36,598 nt of DNA from Vibrio sp. 14G-20 (GTDB lineage: Bacteria; Pseudomonadota; Gammaproteobacteria; Enterobacterales; Vibrionaceae): positions 1-36,598 of the forward strand of contig NZ_JAPHPW010000036.1 of the NCBI RefSeq assembly GCF_026241515.1, given 5' to 3'. This document shows positions 7,620-15,150 of the stretch, one piece after another. Below the pieces are notes generated by a model. It was given only the letters and a program-made list of their open reading frames with translations, was not told the origin of the DNA and did not search any database. A program made the position numbers and the translations under genes. Within the stretch, counting starts at the first letter, position 1, and each line of letters begins with the position of its first letter.

Positions 7620-9113
7620 ATGAGTCAAACAGTGTCACCCCCGCTTTACGCTGCAATCGACCTCGGGTCGAACAGTTTTCATATGCTCGTTGTGCGTCAT
7701 ATCGATGGCAGCGTTCAAACCATGGCTAAGATTAAGCGCAAAGTGCGTTTAGCTGCAGGCTTAAATGAAAATAATGCGCTTAGTACAGAAGCTATGCAGC
7801 GCGGCTGGGACTGTTTGAGTCTCTTTGCAGAGCGACTGCAAGATATTCCAAAAGAAAATATCCGCATTGTCGGTACCGCTACCCTGCGTACAGCGACTAA
7901 TGTGGATATCTTTCTAGAGAAAGCGAACCAGATACTCGGTTACGACATCAATGTTATCTCTGGTGAAGAAGAAGCTGCGACTATCTATAAAGGCGTTGCA
8001 CACACTTCTGGTGGCAGCGGCCGCCGACTAGTGGTTGATATTGGTGGTGCAAGTACCGAGATGATCATCGGTGAAGGTTTCTCAGCAAAAGCCTTAACCA
8101 GCCTAAAAATGGGTTGTGTTACTTGGCTTGAACGCCACTTTAAAGATCGCCAATTAACCGCTACCAACTTTAACAACGCCATTGAAGCGGCGAAGTCGAC
8201 GTTGGCTCCTATCCTAGATAGCTACACTGATATCGGATGGGATGTGTGTGTTGGTGCCAGCGGTACCGTTCAGGCACTGCAAGAAATCATGTTAGCGCAA
8301 GGCATGGATGAAGTTATTACTCATGCCAAACTTAAACGCCTACAGAAACAAGCGATGATCACTGAGCGCTTGGAAGAGCTAGAAATAGAAGGACTGACCC
8401 TTGAACGCGCATTAGTGTTCCCAAGTGGCCTTTCTATTCTTATTGCGATTTTTGAGCTACTTGAAATCGATTCAATGACACTCGCAGGCGGAGCACTCCG
8501 CGAAGGCCTGGCCTACGAGATGGTTGATGAGCTACGCCAAGACGATATCCGTGCACGTACCATCAAGAGCGTTCAATCACGCTACCAGATGGACGTAAGT
8601 TACGGTGAGCAAGTTGCTGTAGTCGCACAAACGCTGCTAGACCAAGCAGGCGCCGAAGAGTGGGTTTCAGAGCCTCAAGCTGGCGTGCTATTGCAAACCG
8701 CAGCTAAGCTTCATGAGATTGGTTTAACCATCGATTTCAAAAAAGGCGGCGAGCACAGCGCTTACCTACTGCAGAACTTAGACCTGCCAGGCTTTACTCG
8801 AGCGCAAAAGCACTACTTGGGTGAGTTAACTCGTCGCTACCGTGAACAGTTAACCTCATTGCCAGAGCAACATGCAATCTCAGGCACTAGCAGCAAGCGT
8901 ATTTTACGAATTCTGCGTTTAGCTATTTTGCTGACCCACCGTCGCAATCCAGCGCTAGAGCCTGATTTTAAGCTTGCAACTGATGGTAACAACCTGACCT
9001 TGACGCTTTCTAAGCAATGGCTAGCAGACAATCCGCTGACAGCTGCTGAGCTAGAGATCGAGTCGAATAGACAGACCGATATTGGCTGGCCATTGAATAT
9101 TGAATGCCTCTGA
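7620..9113 (+). CDS. gppA: Guanosine-5'-triphosphate,3'-diphosphate pyrophosphatase GppA
   Basis: 497 aa (E. coli 494). Hydrolyses pppGpp to ppGpp and belongs to the exopolyphosphatase Ppx/GppA family of the actin-like ATPase fold. Seen: the phosphate-1 loop AAIDLGSNSFHML at the N-terminus, GEEEAATIYKG (about 118), the second phosphate loop VVDIGGASTEM (about 138) and the HD-like C-terminal helical region with KLHEIGLTIDF (about 364). The context rhlB-gppA is the same as in Enterobacteria and favours GppA over Ppx. The two genes are almost adjacent and end at the strong bidirectional terminator that follows. Confidence 0.95.
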   Translation: MSQTVSPPLYAAIDLGSNSFHMLVVRHIDGSVQTMAKIKRKVRLAAGLNENNALSTEAMQRGWDCLSLFAERLQDIPKENIRIVGTATLRTATNVDIFLEKANQILGYDINVISGEEEAATIYKGVAHTSGGSGRRLVVDIGGASTEMIIGEGFSAKALTSLKMGCVTWLERHFKDRQLTATNFNNAIEAAKSTLAPILDSYTDIGWDVCVGASGTVQALQEIMLAQGMDEVITHAKLKRLQKQAMITERLEELEIEGLTLERALVFPSGLSILIAIFELLEIDSMTLAGGALREGLAYEMVDELRQDDIRARTIKSVQSRYQMDVSYGEQVAVVAQTLLDQAGAEEWVSEPQAGVLLQTAAKLHEIGLTIDFKKGGEHSAYLLQNLDLPGFTRAQKHYLGELTRRYREQLTSLPEQHAISGTSSKRILRILRLAILLTHRRNPALEPDFKLATDGNNLTLTLSKQWLADNPLTAAELEIESNRQTDIGWPLNIECL

Positions 9114-9138
9114 TATTAGTATCTGACGCTAGAAATTA

Positions 9139-9174
9139 AAAAAGCCCAAGTTAGTAGACTAACTTGGGCTTTTT
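9139..9174. terminator. Bidirectional terminator between gppA and yhhQ
   Basis: Perfect 16-bp stem AAAAAGCCCAAGTTAG / CTAACTTGGGCTTTTT with loop TAGA. A- and T-runs on both sides suit convergent gppA (+) and yhhQ (-). Confidence 0.95.
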
Positions 9175-9213
9175 CTATCGCTGAATTAATGCTTTGTGTT
9201 ACAAATCTCAAAC

Positions 9214-9885
9214 TTAAGCGTTAACACCTGTCGCTTTAAAATCAGGGTTCACTGCGGTTAACTTCTTAACCACGTAATTAAGAAGCACACCGTACATAGG
9301 CACGAACAAACCTAAGCTAATGATGAGTTTGAATCCGTAATCAACCAACGCAATCTCAGTCCAGTGCTCAGCCATGAATGGATCTGGGCTTTGGTAGAAG
9401 GCAATCGCAAAGAACGCGATGGTATCAATGGCATTACCAAAAAGTGTCGAACACGTTGGCGCAACCCACCATTGCTTCATTTGGCGTAAGCGGTTGAACA
9501 CATGCACATCCAAAATCTGACCGAGCAAATAAGCCATGAAGCTTGCCGCTGCGATGCGTGCAACAAACAAGTTGAACTCACCGAGTTGGCTAAAGCCTTG
9601 GAATGAACCTTCAAAGAACACCACTGACAAGAAATAAGAAACGGCCAGTGCAGGCAACATCACTAAGAAAATGATTTTACGAGCAAGCTGCGCGCCAAAA
9701 ATGCGTACGGTCAGATCGGTCGCTAGGAAGATAAACGGGAAAGTGAAAGCACCCCAAGTGGTATGCATACCGAAGACGGTAAAAGGTAGCTGAACCAGAT
9801 AGTTGCTTGACGCAATAATCACCAAATGGAACAAAACTAATAGTGCTAGGGCTTTGCGCTGTTGCGCAGGGGTAAAGTTACTCAT
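9214..9885 (-). CDS. yhhQ: Queuosine precursor transporter YhhQ (COG1738)
   Basis: 223 aa integral membrane protein of the vitamin-uptake-like family. About six hydrophobic segments are visible, with the family features LFHLVIIASSNYLVQLPF near the N-terminus and the polar FIFLATDLTVRIFG segment. In E. coli YhhQ imports preQ0/preQ1 for queuosine tRNA modification. The frame is open to 9936, but that extension would translate the riboswitch described next; the ATG at 9885 has an AAAAAGG site 7 bp upstream and begins the typical MSNFTPAQQRKAL. Transcribed alone from the promoter at 10020-10047. Confidence 0.93.
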   Translation of the reverse strand: MSNFTPAQQRKALALLVLFHLVIIASSNYLVQLPFTVFGMHTTWGAFTFPFIFLATDLTVRIFGAQLARKIIFLVMLPALAVSYFLSVVFFEGSFQGFSQLGEFNLFVARIAAASFMAYLLGQILDVHVFNRLRQMKQWWVAPTCSTLFGNAIDTIAFFAIAFYQSPDPFMAEHWTEIALVDYGFKLIISLGLFVPMYGVLLNYVVKKLTAVNPDFKATGVNA

Positions 9886-9890
9886 GCTGT

Positions 9891-9930
9891 ACCTTTTTAG
9901 TTTGGTTTGGGGGTGAGGGAACCCAAATCG
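9891..9930 (-). promoter_or_regulatory. preQ1-I riboswitch
   Basis: Minus strand: P1 stem TTTGGG (9927-9922) with CCCAAA (9911-9906), a 10-nt loop TTCCCTCACC, then an A-rich tail CCAAACTAAAAAGG. The loop keeps the UUC and CACC ends of the class I aptamer and the tail the AAACUAA run. Loop CCU can pair with tail AGG, giving the H-type pseudoknot; in the B. subtilis aptamer the corresponding pairing is UAG with CUA. The AGG belongs to the yhhQ Shine-Dalgarno, so preQ1 binding should block translation of the transporter. Confidence 0.85.
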
Positions 9931-10019
9931 AGTCATTTCTTAGAATAATCCAAGAAAGCTCTTACCAATAATGTGAATTAAAAAATGTATCTAAAAATTG
10001 CTCTGCTGAGCGGCGGGCG

Positions 10020-10047
10020 ATTATACATTAATCAATATTGGCTGCAA
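10020..10047 (-). promoter_or_regulatory. yhhQ sigma-70 promoter
   Basis: Minus strand -35 TTGCAG (10047-10042), 16-bp spacer, -10 TATAAT (10025-10020). It would give a leader of roughly 125 nt with the preQ1 aptamer at its end. Confidence 0.7.
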
Positions 10048-10049
10048 CG

Positions 10050-10079
10050 GTGAGAACAAACGCAAACGTTTATTCTCAC
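10050..10079. other. Inverted repeat upstream of yhhQ
   Basis: GTGAGAA-c-AAACG / CGTTT-a-TTCTCAC, 12 paired positions with one mismatch and a CAAA loop, ending 3 bp before the yhhQ -35. A T-rich tail follows only on the plus strand, where no gene precedes it, so it is not a good terminator for the leftward recQ transcript. It could be an operator or an imperfect terminator. Confidence 0.4.
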
Positions 10080-10130
10080 TTTTATTGGTGAATAGCGCTA
10101 GAAGCTAGTTTTTAGAAGCAATGCCAAAAG

Positions 10131-10442
10131 TTAGAAACCACGTTTGAAAAGCGTCGCGAGATAATCAAACTCTTCTCGGCTTTCTTCAGCGTTTAACGAC
10201 TCGAACCAAATTGATTCACTGTAATGCTCTGACTTTAAGAACATTCGACAATCTTCAAAATCAATCAACCAAGAATGCATATCGGCGTCCCATTGCTTTT
10301 CAACAACTGACGCTGGCAGCAATGCCACCAGCTTTTCACCTAAAACTTCGTAAGAATCAAAATCAAAACTCGGAGACGTAATCAATAAACGCCCTTCCTC
10401 AGCCAGATACTCTCTTAAGCCAAATTCTGTTTGTGTTGTCAT
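10131..10442 (-). CDS. Small uncharacterised protein downstream of recQ (possibly DUF3630)
   Basis: 103 aa, acidic, soluble, no signal peptide or membrane segment. Predicted alternating strands and helices; aromatic-rich centre (DADMHSWLIDFEDCRMFLKSEHYSESIWFE is about residues 54-83). From memory a DUF3630-type gene often follows recQ in Vibrio and this is the right size, but I cannot confirm the match. The ATG is at 10442, 49 bp after the recQ stop, so co-transcription with recQ is likely. No function is assigned. Confidence 0.75.
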   Translation of the reverse strand: MTTQTEFGLREYLAEEGRLLITSPSFDFDSYEVLGEKLVALLPASVVEKQWDADMHSWLIDFEDCRMFLKSEHYSESIWFESLNAEESREEFDYLATLFKRGF

Positions 10443-10491
10443 GTCCCTATTAACCTTATTCTTTTTCTATTAGTTAGACGTTTCTTGCAAA

Positions 10492-12330
10492 CTAGCCGTG
10501 TGTGGTGATGTGTTCTTGAATCAAATCTAAGAATGGATCAGCGTACTTATCGAGTTTGCGTTGACCAACACCGTTGACTGCCAGCATCTCACCGTATGAG
10601 GTAGGCAGTATTTCAGCCATATCAATCAAGGTCGCGTCACTGAATACCACATAAGGTGGCAAGCCATCTTCATCTGCAATCGACTTACGCAGCTTACGCA
10701 GCTTCGCAAACAGCTTCTTATCGTAGTTCTTACTGCTCAGTTTATCTGACTTAGCATTACGCACCGCTGTATCTAAACGAGGAACAGCCAGCTCCAAAGA
10801 CATCTCACCGCGCAGTAGCGGGCGAGCTTCTTCTGTTAGCTGTAATGTCGAGTTACGAGTGATGTTCTGGAACAACAACCCTTTATGAATCAGCTGACGG
10901 AAGATACTGATCCAGTAATCGTGGCTATGGTCACGACCAATACCGTAGGTAGATAGCTTATCGTGACCATTATCGCGGACACGGATATTCTGCATACCGC
11001 GCATCACTTCAACCACGTAGCCCATACCAAACGACTGATTCACACGGTACACACAAGACAACGCCTTTTGCGCTTCTTGGGTCGCATCAAAGTGTTTTGG
11101 TGGATCGAGGCAGATATCGCAGTTGCCACATTGCTTCTCACGATACTCACCAAAGTAGTTAAGCAAAACCTGACGACGACACGTTTGCGCTTCAGCAAAG
11201 GCACTCATCGCATTCAGCTTGTGCATCTCAACTTGTTTCTGTGGGCCTTCTTCTTTCTCATCCAGCATACGACGCAGCCAACCCATATCAGCTGGGTCAA
11301 ACAACATCATCGCTTCAGCAGGCAAACCATCACGACCTGCACGGCCAGTCTCTTGATAGTAAGACTCGATATTGCGTGGGATATCAAAGTGCACCACAAA
11401 ACGTACGTTGGGTTTGTTAATGCCCATACCGAAAGCCACAGTCGCGACTACGATCTGAATATCATCGCGTTGAAAGGCTTCTTGAACGTAAGCACGCTCA
11501 TCGGTGTCCATACCAGCGTGATAACCCGCGGCGCGAATACCGTTATTGCACAGCTTCTCGGTCACCATCTCCACTTTCTTACGGCTACCACAGTAGATGA
11601 TGCCGCAATTACCCTTTTGTGTTTCTAGGTAGCGAACCACCTGTGACACGGGTTTGTGCTTCTCAACCAAGTTGTAGCGAATATTAGGGCGATCGAAGCT
11701 GCCTAAGTAAGTATGCGGATCTAGGAGTTGCAAGCGCGAGATAATATCTTTGCGCGTCGCATCATCTGCGGTTGCTGTGAGCGCCATGTAAGGCACATGT
11801 GGAAAATACTGTTTAAGCTGACCTAATGATGCGTATTCAGGGCGGAAGTCGTGACCCCATTGAGAGATACAGTGCGCTTCATCGACTGCAATCATGGAAA
11901 GCGGTAAACCTTGAAGACGCTCGATAAAGTCACGCATCAACACACGCTCTGGTGACACATACACCATTTTCAGCTGACCTGAGTTCATGCGATTGAACAC
12001 ATTCAGCAATTGGTCACGTGGCATTGAAGAGTTAATACACTCAGCGGCAACGCCATTGGCCTTCAATTGGTCGACTTGGTCTTTCATCAACGAGATCAGC
12101 GGCGAGATAACCAGAGTCAGCCCTTCACGAACCAAAGCCGGTATTTGGTAACACAGAGATTTACCACCACCCGTTGGCATAATCACCAAGCTGTCTTTGC
12201 CTTCAACGGCCAAATCAATGACCTCTTGCTGACCATCGCGAAAGCTTTGATAGCCAAACACATCTTGTAAGATGGTTTGCGCATCATTCGCGGGAGTTGG
12301 TATTTGCTCAGCAATCAGAGTGGCGGTCAT
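10492..12330 (-). CDS. recQ: ATP-dependent DNA helicase RecQ
   Basis: 612 aa (E. coli 609), 3'-5' helicase acting in recombination and replication fork repair. The frame is open to 12489, but the ATG at 12330 has AGGAA 6-8 bp upstream and gives the normal N-terminus ahead of FGYQSFRDGQQEVI. Seen: Walker A MPTGGGKSLCYQIP (about 50), DEAH box AVDEAHCISQWGHDFRPEY (about 145), motif VI QETGRAGRDG, zinc-binding Cys in CRRQVLLNYFGE and CGNCDIC (about 380-400), winged-helix domain and a C-terminal HRDC domain (AVNGVGQRKLDKY near 580). Divergent from rarD. Confidence 0.97.
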   Translation of the reverse strand: MTATLIAEQIPTPANDAQTILQDVFGYQSFRDGQQEVIDLAVEGKDSLVIMPTGGGKSLCYQIPALVREGLTLVISPLISLMKDQVDQLKANGVAAECINSSMPRDQLLNVFNRMNSGQLKMVYVSPERVLMRDFIERLQGLPLSMIAVDEAHCISQWGHDFRPEYASLGQLKQYFPHVPYMALTATADDATRKDIISRLQLLDPHTYLGSFDRPNIRYNLVEKHKPVSQVVRYLETQKGNCGIIYCGSRKKVEMVTEKLCNNGIRAAGYHAGMDTDERAYVQEAFQRDDIQIVVATVAFGMGINKPNVRFVVHFDIPRNIESYYQETGRAGRDGLPAEAMMLFDPADMGWLRRMLDEKEEGPQKQVEMHKLNAMSAFAEAQTCRRQVLLNYFGEYREKQCGNCDICLDPPKHFDATQEAQKALSCVYRVNQSFGMGYVVEVMRGMQNIRVRDNGHDKLSTYGIGRDHSHDYWISIFRQLIHKGLLFQNITRNSTLQLTEEARPLLRGEMSLELAVPRLDTAVRNAKSDKLSSKNYDKKLFAKLRKLRKSIADEDGLPPYVVFSDATLIDMAEILPTSYGEMLAVNGVGQRKLDKYADPFLDLIQEHITTHG

Positions 12331-12509
12331 TGTGGTTCCTAATCGAGGTATGAAATCAGCAAGCATCTTCGGCAAGCAAGTCGCACATTGTAGAGGGGAA
12401 CGCTGGCGAATTAAACCGCAAATTGTTAGGTGAAAAGGGTTATCGCTCCTATACTGACCAACTCTCTTATAAATCTTATTAATAAGCACTCAGTGCTAGA
12501 GAAAGATGC

Positions 12510-13418
12510 ATGACACAGGAAGAACAACAACGTACGCGCCAAGGAGTTTTGCTTGCCGTTGGCGCCTACACAATGTGGGGTATCGCCCCTATATATTTCA
12601 AATCTTTAAGTGACGTTTCCCCATTAGAGATCCTCAGCCACCGTGTAGTATGGTCTTTTTTCCTACTCGCTTTCTTACTACACATTGGCCGCAGCTGGCG
12701 TAAAGTCCGTGACACCCTGACCTCAAAACCAAAAATGCTCTATTTAGTGGCGACGTCTATTTTGGTGGGCGCTAACTGGCTTATTTTTATTTGGGCGGTG
12801 AATTCCAATCACATGCTTGATGCCAGCTTGGGGTATTACATCAACCCACTGATTAACGTGTTGCTCGGGATGCTCTTCCTCGGCGAACGCTTACGTAAGC
12901 TGCAATGGTTTGCTGTGGCTCTGGCTGCGATTGGCGTATTAATCCAATTGATTGCCTTCGGCTCAGTGCCTATCGTCGCCATTGCCCTAGCCTTTAGCTT
13001 TGGCTTTTATGGCTTGCTGCGTAAGAAAGTCAGCTTAGAAGCGCAAACGGGTCTGTTCATTGAAACTCTGGTGATGCTGCCTCTCGCCGCAACCTACTTA
13101 TTGTTTATTGCCGATAGCCCAACCTCAGACTTATCGATGAACCCGGTGCAACTCAACCTGTTACTGGTTGCTGCCGGTGTGATCACCACGGTTCCATTGC
13201 TGTGTTTTACTGGCGCTGCAACTCGCTTGAAGCTATCAACACTCGGTTTCTTCCAGTACATTGGACCAAGCTTAATGTTCTTGTTAGCGGTGCTGATTTA
13301 TGGCGAAGCGTTTACCAGTGACAAAGCGATTACCTTCGCCTTTATTTGGGGAGCGTTGGTGATATTCAGCTTTGATGGCCTGCATAACAACAAGAAGAAC
13401 AAACGCGCTAAACAGTGA
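12510..13418 (+). CDS. rarD: RarD-type EamA/DMT transporter
   Basis: 302 aa inner-membrane protein with ten hydrophobic segments in two EamA repeats. The N-terminus (GVLLAVGAYTMWGIAPIYFK, about 12-31) and LSHRVVWSFFLL are characteristic of RarD, annotated as chloramphenicol-sensitive protein in E. coli; the physiological substrate is not established. A 13-bp palindrome AGCACTCAGTGCT (12485-12497) lies just before the start and could be an operator. The gene ends at the hairpin at 13460. Confidence 0.9.
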   Translation: MTQEEQQRTRQGVLLAVGAYTMWGIAPIYFKSLSDVSPLEILSHRVVWSFFLLAFLLHIGRSWRKVRDTLTSKPKMLYLVATSILVGANWLIFIWAVNSNHMLDASLGYYINPLINVLLGMLFLGERLRKLQWFAVALAAIGVLIQLIAFGSVPIVAIALAFSFGFYGLLRKKVSLEAQTGLFIETLVMLPLAATYLLFIADSPTSDLSMNPVQLNLLLVAAGVITTVPLLCFTGAATRLKLSTLGFFQYIGPSLMFLLAVLIYGEAFTSDKAITFAFIWGALVIFSFDGLHNNKKNKRAKQ

Positions 13419-13459
13419 TATTGATCGTTTTTTACAAGACAATCCCTTAATACGCAGAT

Positions 13460-13499
13460 AAGCTTGGTTGAATTGATGACTATTTGACCAAGCTTTTTT
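13460..13499 (+). terminator. rarD terminator abutting the next gene
   Basis: AAGCTTGGT (13460-13468) and ACCAAGCTT (13487-13495) pair perfectly around an 18-nt loop, followed by T6. It ends only 5 bp before the ATG of the AraC-type gene, so that gene must be started from a promoter inside or before the hairpin, or read through it. Confidence 0.7.
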
Positions 13500-13504
13500 G
13501 TACC

Positions 13505-14299
13505 ATGGATAAAGTCCACTATTACTCTACCCCAACAGAAGATATCAGCCTGATCCAAGCTCAATACCAAGAGTTTGCCTTTCAGCGCCACTATCATTTG
13601 GACTTTCACATTGGATTAATTACCCAAGGGCAGCAAAAATTCGCCTATAAAGGGACAAGCCATCATGTAGGTGCAGGCCAAGTTGTTATCATGCCACCTG
13701 ATGAGCTGCATGATGGGCACTCCAAACTCGATTCGGGTTATCAAGTCAGTGTGTTTGCAGTTTCTCCCCAGTGGTTTCAAGATCTTGCCGATCCCAAGCA
13801 AAATGGTCACACATTAGGCTTTTCTGAGTTGATCCTCTCCGATCAAGCTGCGTTCTTACAATTACGCAACTTGCACGGTCTGTTAATCAATCAAAACATC
13901 AGCCAACTCGCTCAAGATTGCTTACCATTCGAGGGATTCTCGACGATTGTCGATCGTTATGCTAAATTTGGATCGAAGAGCGACATCAAACTGGGTAATC
14001 AATCGATAGAGACGCTCAAAGACTATTTGATGGCGAATTTGGATCAGCCTGTGCGACTAGAACAATTGTCTGAACTGTGCGGCTTAACCACTACTCAATT
14101 CCAACGCCACTTTAAGAACAGAATGGGCATCACCCCCTATGCGTGGCTGAGCCGTTTACGTATGGAACAGAGCATGCGCCTTATTAAATCTGGGATCTGT
14201 GGCACTAAGGTCGCGCACCAAGTAGGCTTCTGTGATCAAGCACACTTCTCCAAGGCATTCAAAAACACATTCGGCGTACCACCCTCACAAATCAACTAA
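13505..14299 (+). CDS. AraC-family transcriptional regulator (cupin plus HTH)
   Basis: 264 aa. N-terminal cupin-like sensor domain (HYHLDFHIGLITQG, GQVVIMPPDELHDGH, about 22-75) and a C-terminal double helix-turn-helix (LEQLSELCGLTTTQFQRHFK about 181-200; VAHQVGFCDQAHFSKAFKNTFG about 236-257). A TTG start at 13484 would lie inside the rarD terminator, so ATG 13505 is preferred, though no Shine-Dalgarno is evident. The next gene encodes a LysE-type exporter on the same strand; such pairs usually mean the regulator senses the exported metabolite, here unidentified. Confidence 0.9.
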   Translation: MDKVHYYSTPTEDISLIQAQYQEFAFQRHYHLDFHIGLITQGQQKFAYKGTSHHVGAGQVVIMPPDELHDGHSKLDSGYQVSVFAVSPQWFQDLADPKQNGHTLGFSELILSDQAAFLQLRNLHGLLINQNISQLAQDCLPFEGFSTIVDRYAKFGSKSDIKLGNQSIETLKDYLMANLDQPVRLEQLSELCGLTTTQFQRHFKNRMGITPYAWLSRLRMEQSMRLIKSGICGTKVAHQVGFCDQAHFSKAFKNTFGVPPSQIN

Positions 14300-14396
14300 G
14301 TGTTGATAATTTACAATTGCTCGATTTCAAATCACGGTAAGCTACGCTCAATACGATTACTTATTTAAAATAGCGGCAACGTTATTGAGAACTGAC

Positions 14397-15059
14397 ATGA
14401 ACGAAGTCACCATACTGATCACCCTCGCCTCTATCCATTTCATCGCTTTGATGAGCCCCGGCCCAGACTTTGCGTTAGTCGTGCAAAATGCGACACGCCA
14501 CGGCAGACAAACAGGCTTGTACATTGCGCTTGGTTTATCTTGCGGGATCTTACTGCATTCGTTACTGAGCCTGACGGGAATCAGTTACCTCGTCCACCAG
14601 CAACCAACCCTATTTGCCATTATCCAATTGGCGGGCGGCAGCTACTTGTTGTACCTCGGTTTTGGTGCATTAAAAGCCACGTGGCAGATCATCCAACATC
14701 ATGACGATGACTCAGAGGTCGTTAACTCAAAGGATCTGATTCTCACCAATAAACGTGATGCATTTTCTAAAGGGTTTATGACCAATATTCTCAACCCTAA
14801 GGCTTTGGTGTTCTTTGTTAGTTTAATGTCGAGCTTAGTCCCTGCTGATATGTCGCTGTCAGGCAAAGGCTTTGCCCTGATCATCCTATTTGGCCTGTCA
14901 CTCTTTTGGTTTTCACTACTGGCGTGGATGCTTTCAACCAAAGCACTGCAGAAAAAACTGCATGAGGCGACCGTTTACATCGATGCTTTGTGTGGCGCGG
15001 TATTCACCATTATCGGCTTAAGTATTCTTTGGCAGTCACTGTCCGGTTTAATCGCTTAA
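14397..15059 (+). CDS. LysE/RhtB-family amino acid exporter
   Basis: 220 aa, six membrane segments. The family signature MSPGPDFALVVQNATRHGR (about 20-38) is followed by GLSCGILLHSLLSLTG and the conserved FSKGFMTNILNPKALVFFVSL (about 124-144). The hydrophilic loop HHDDDSEVVNSKDL is acidic. The TTG at 14385 also opens the frame but the ATG at 14397 gives the normal N-terminus. LysE/RhtB proteins export lysine, arginine, threonine or homoserine lactone by proton antiport; the substrate cannot be read from the sequence. Probably controlled by the AraC-type gene 97 bp upstream. Confidence 0.92.
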   Translation: MNEVTILITLASIHFIALMSPGPDFALVVQNATRHGRQTGLYIALGLSCGILLHSLLSLTGISYLVHQQPTLFAIIQLAGGSYLLYLGFGALKATWQIIQHHDDDSEVVNSKDLILTNKRDAFSKGFMTNILNPKALVFFVSLMSSLVPADMSLSGKGFALIILFGLSLFWFSLLAWMLSTKALQKKLHEATVYIDALCGAVFTIIGLSILWQSLSGLIA

Positions 15060-15150
15060 ATTCGAATCAAGATTACAATTCGTTAACAACGCTCTGGCTA
15101 TCTCATCTTTCCACTGCCAATCTAGCTCTGCATATTAAAAGGAGAAGATC

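Noticed and set aside
10963..11628. 221-aa open frame on the plus strand
   Set aside because: Antisense shadow of recQ, whose motifs are intact.
7253..12030. Other CACGTG-containing sites (for example near 7253 and 12016) as extra parS
   Set aside because: Flanks do not match the 16-bp consensus; only the hexamer core is shared.
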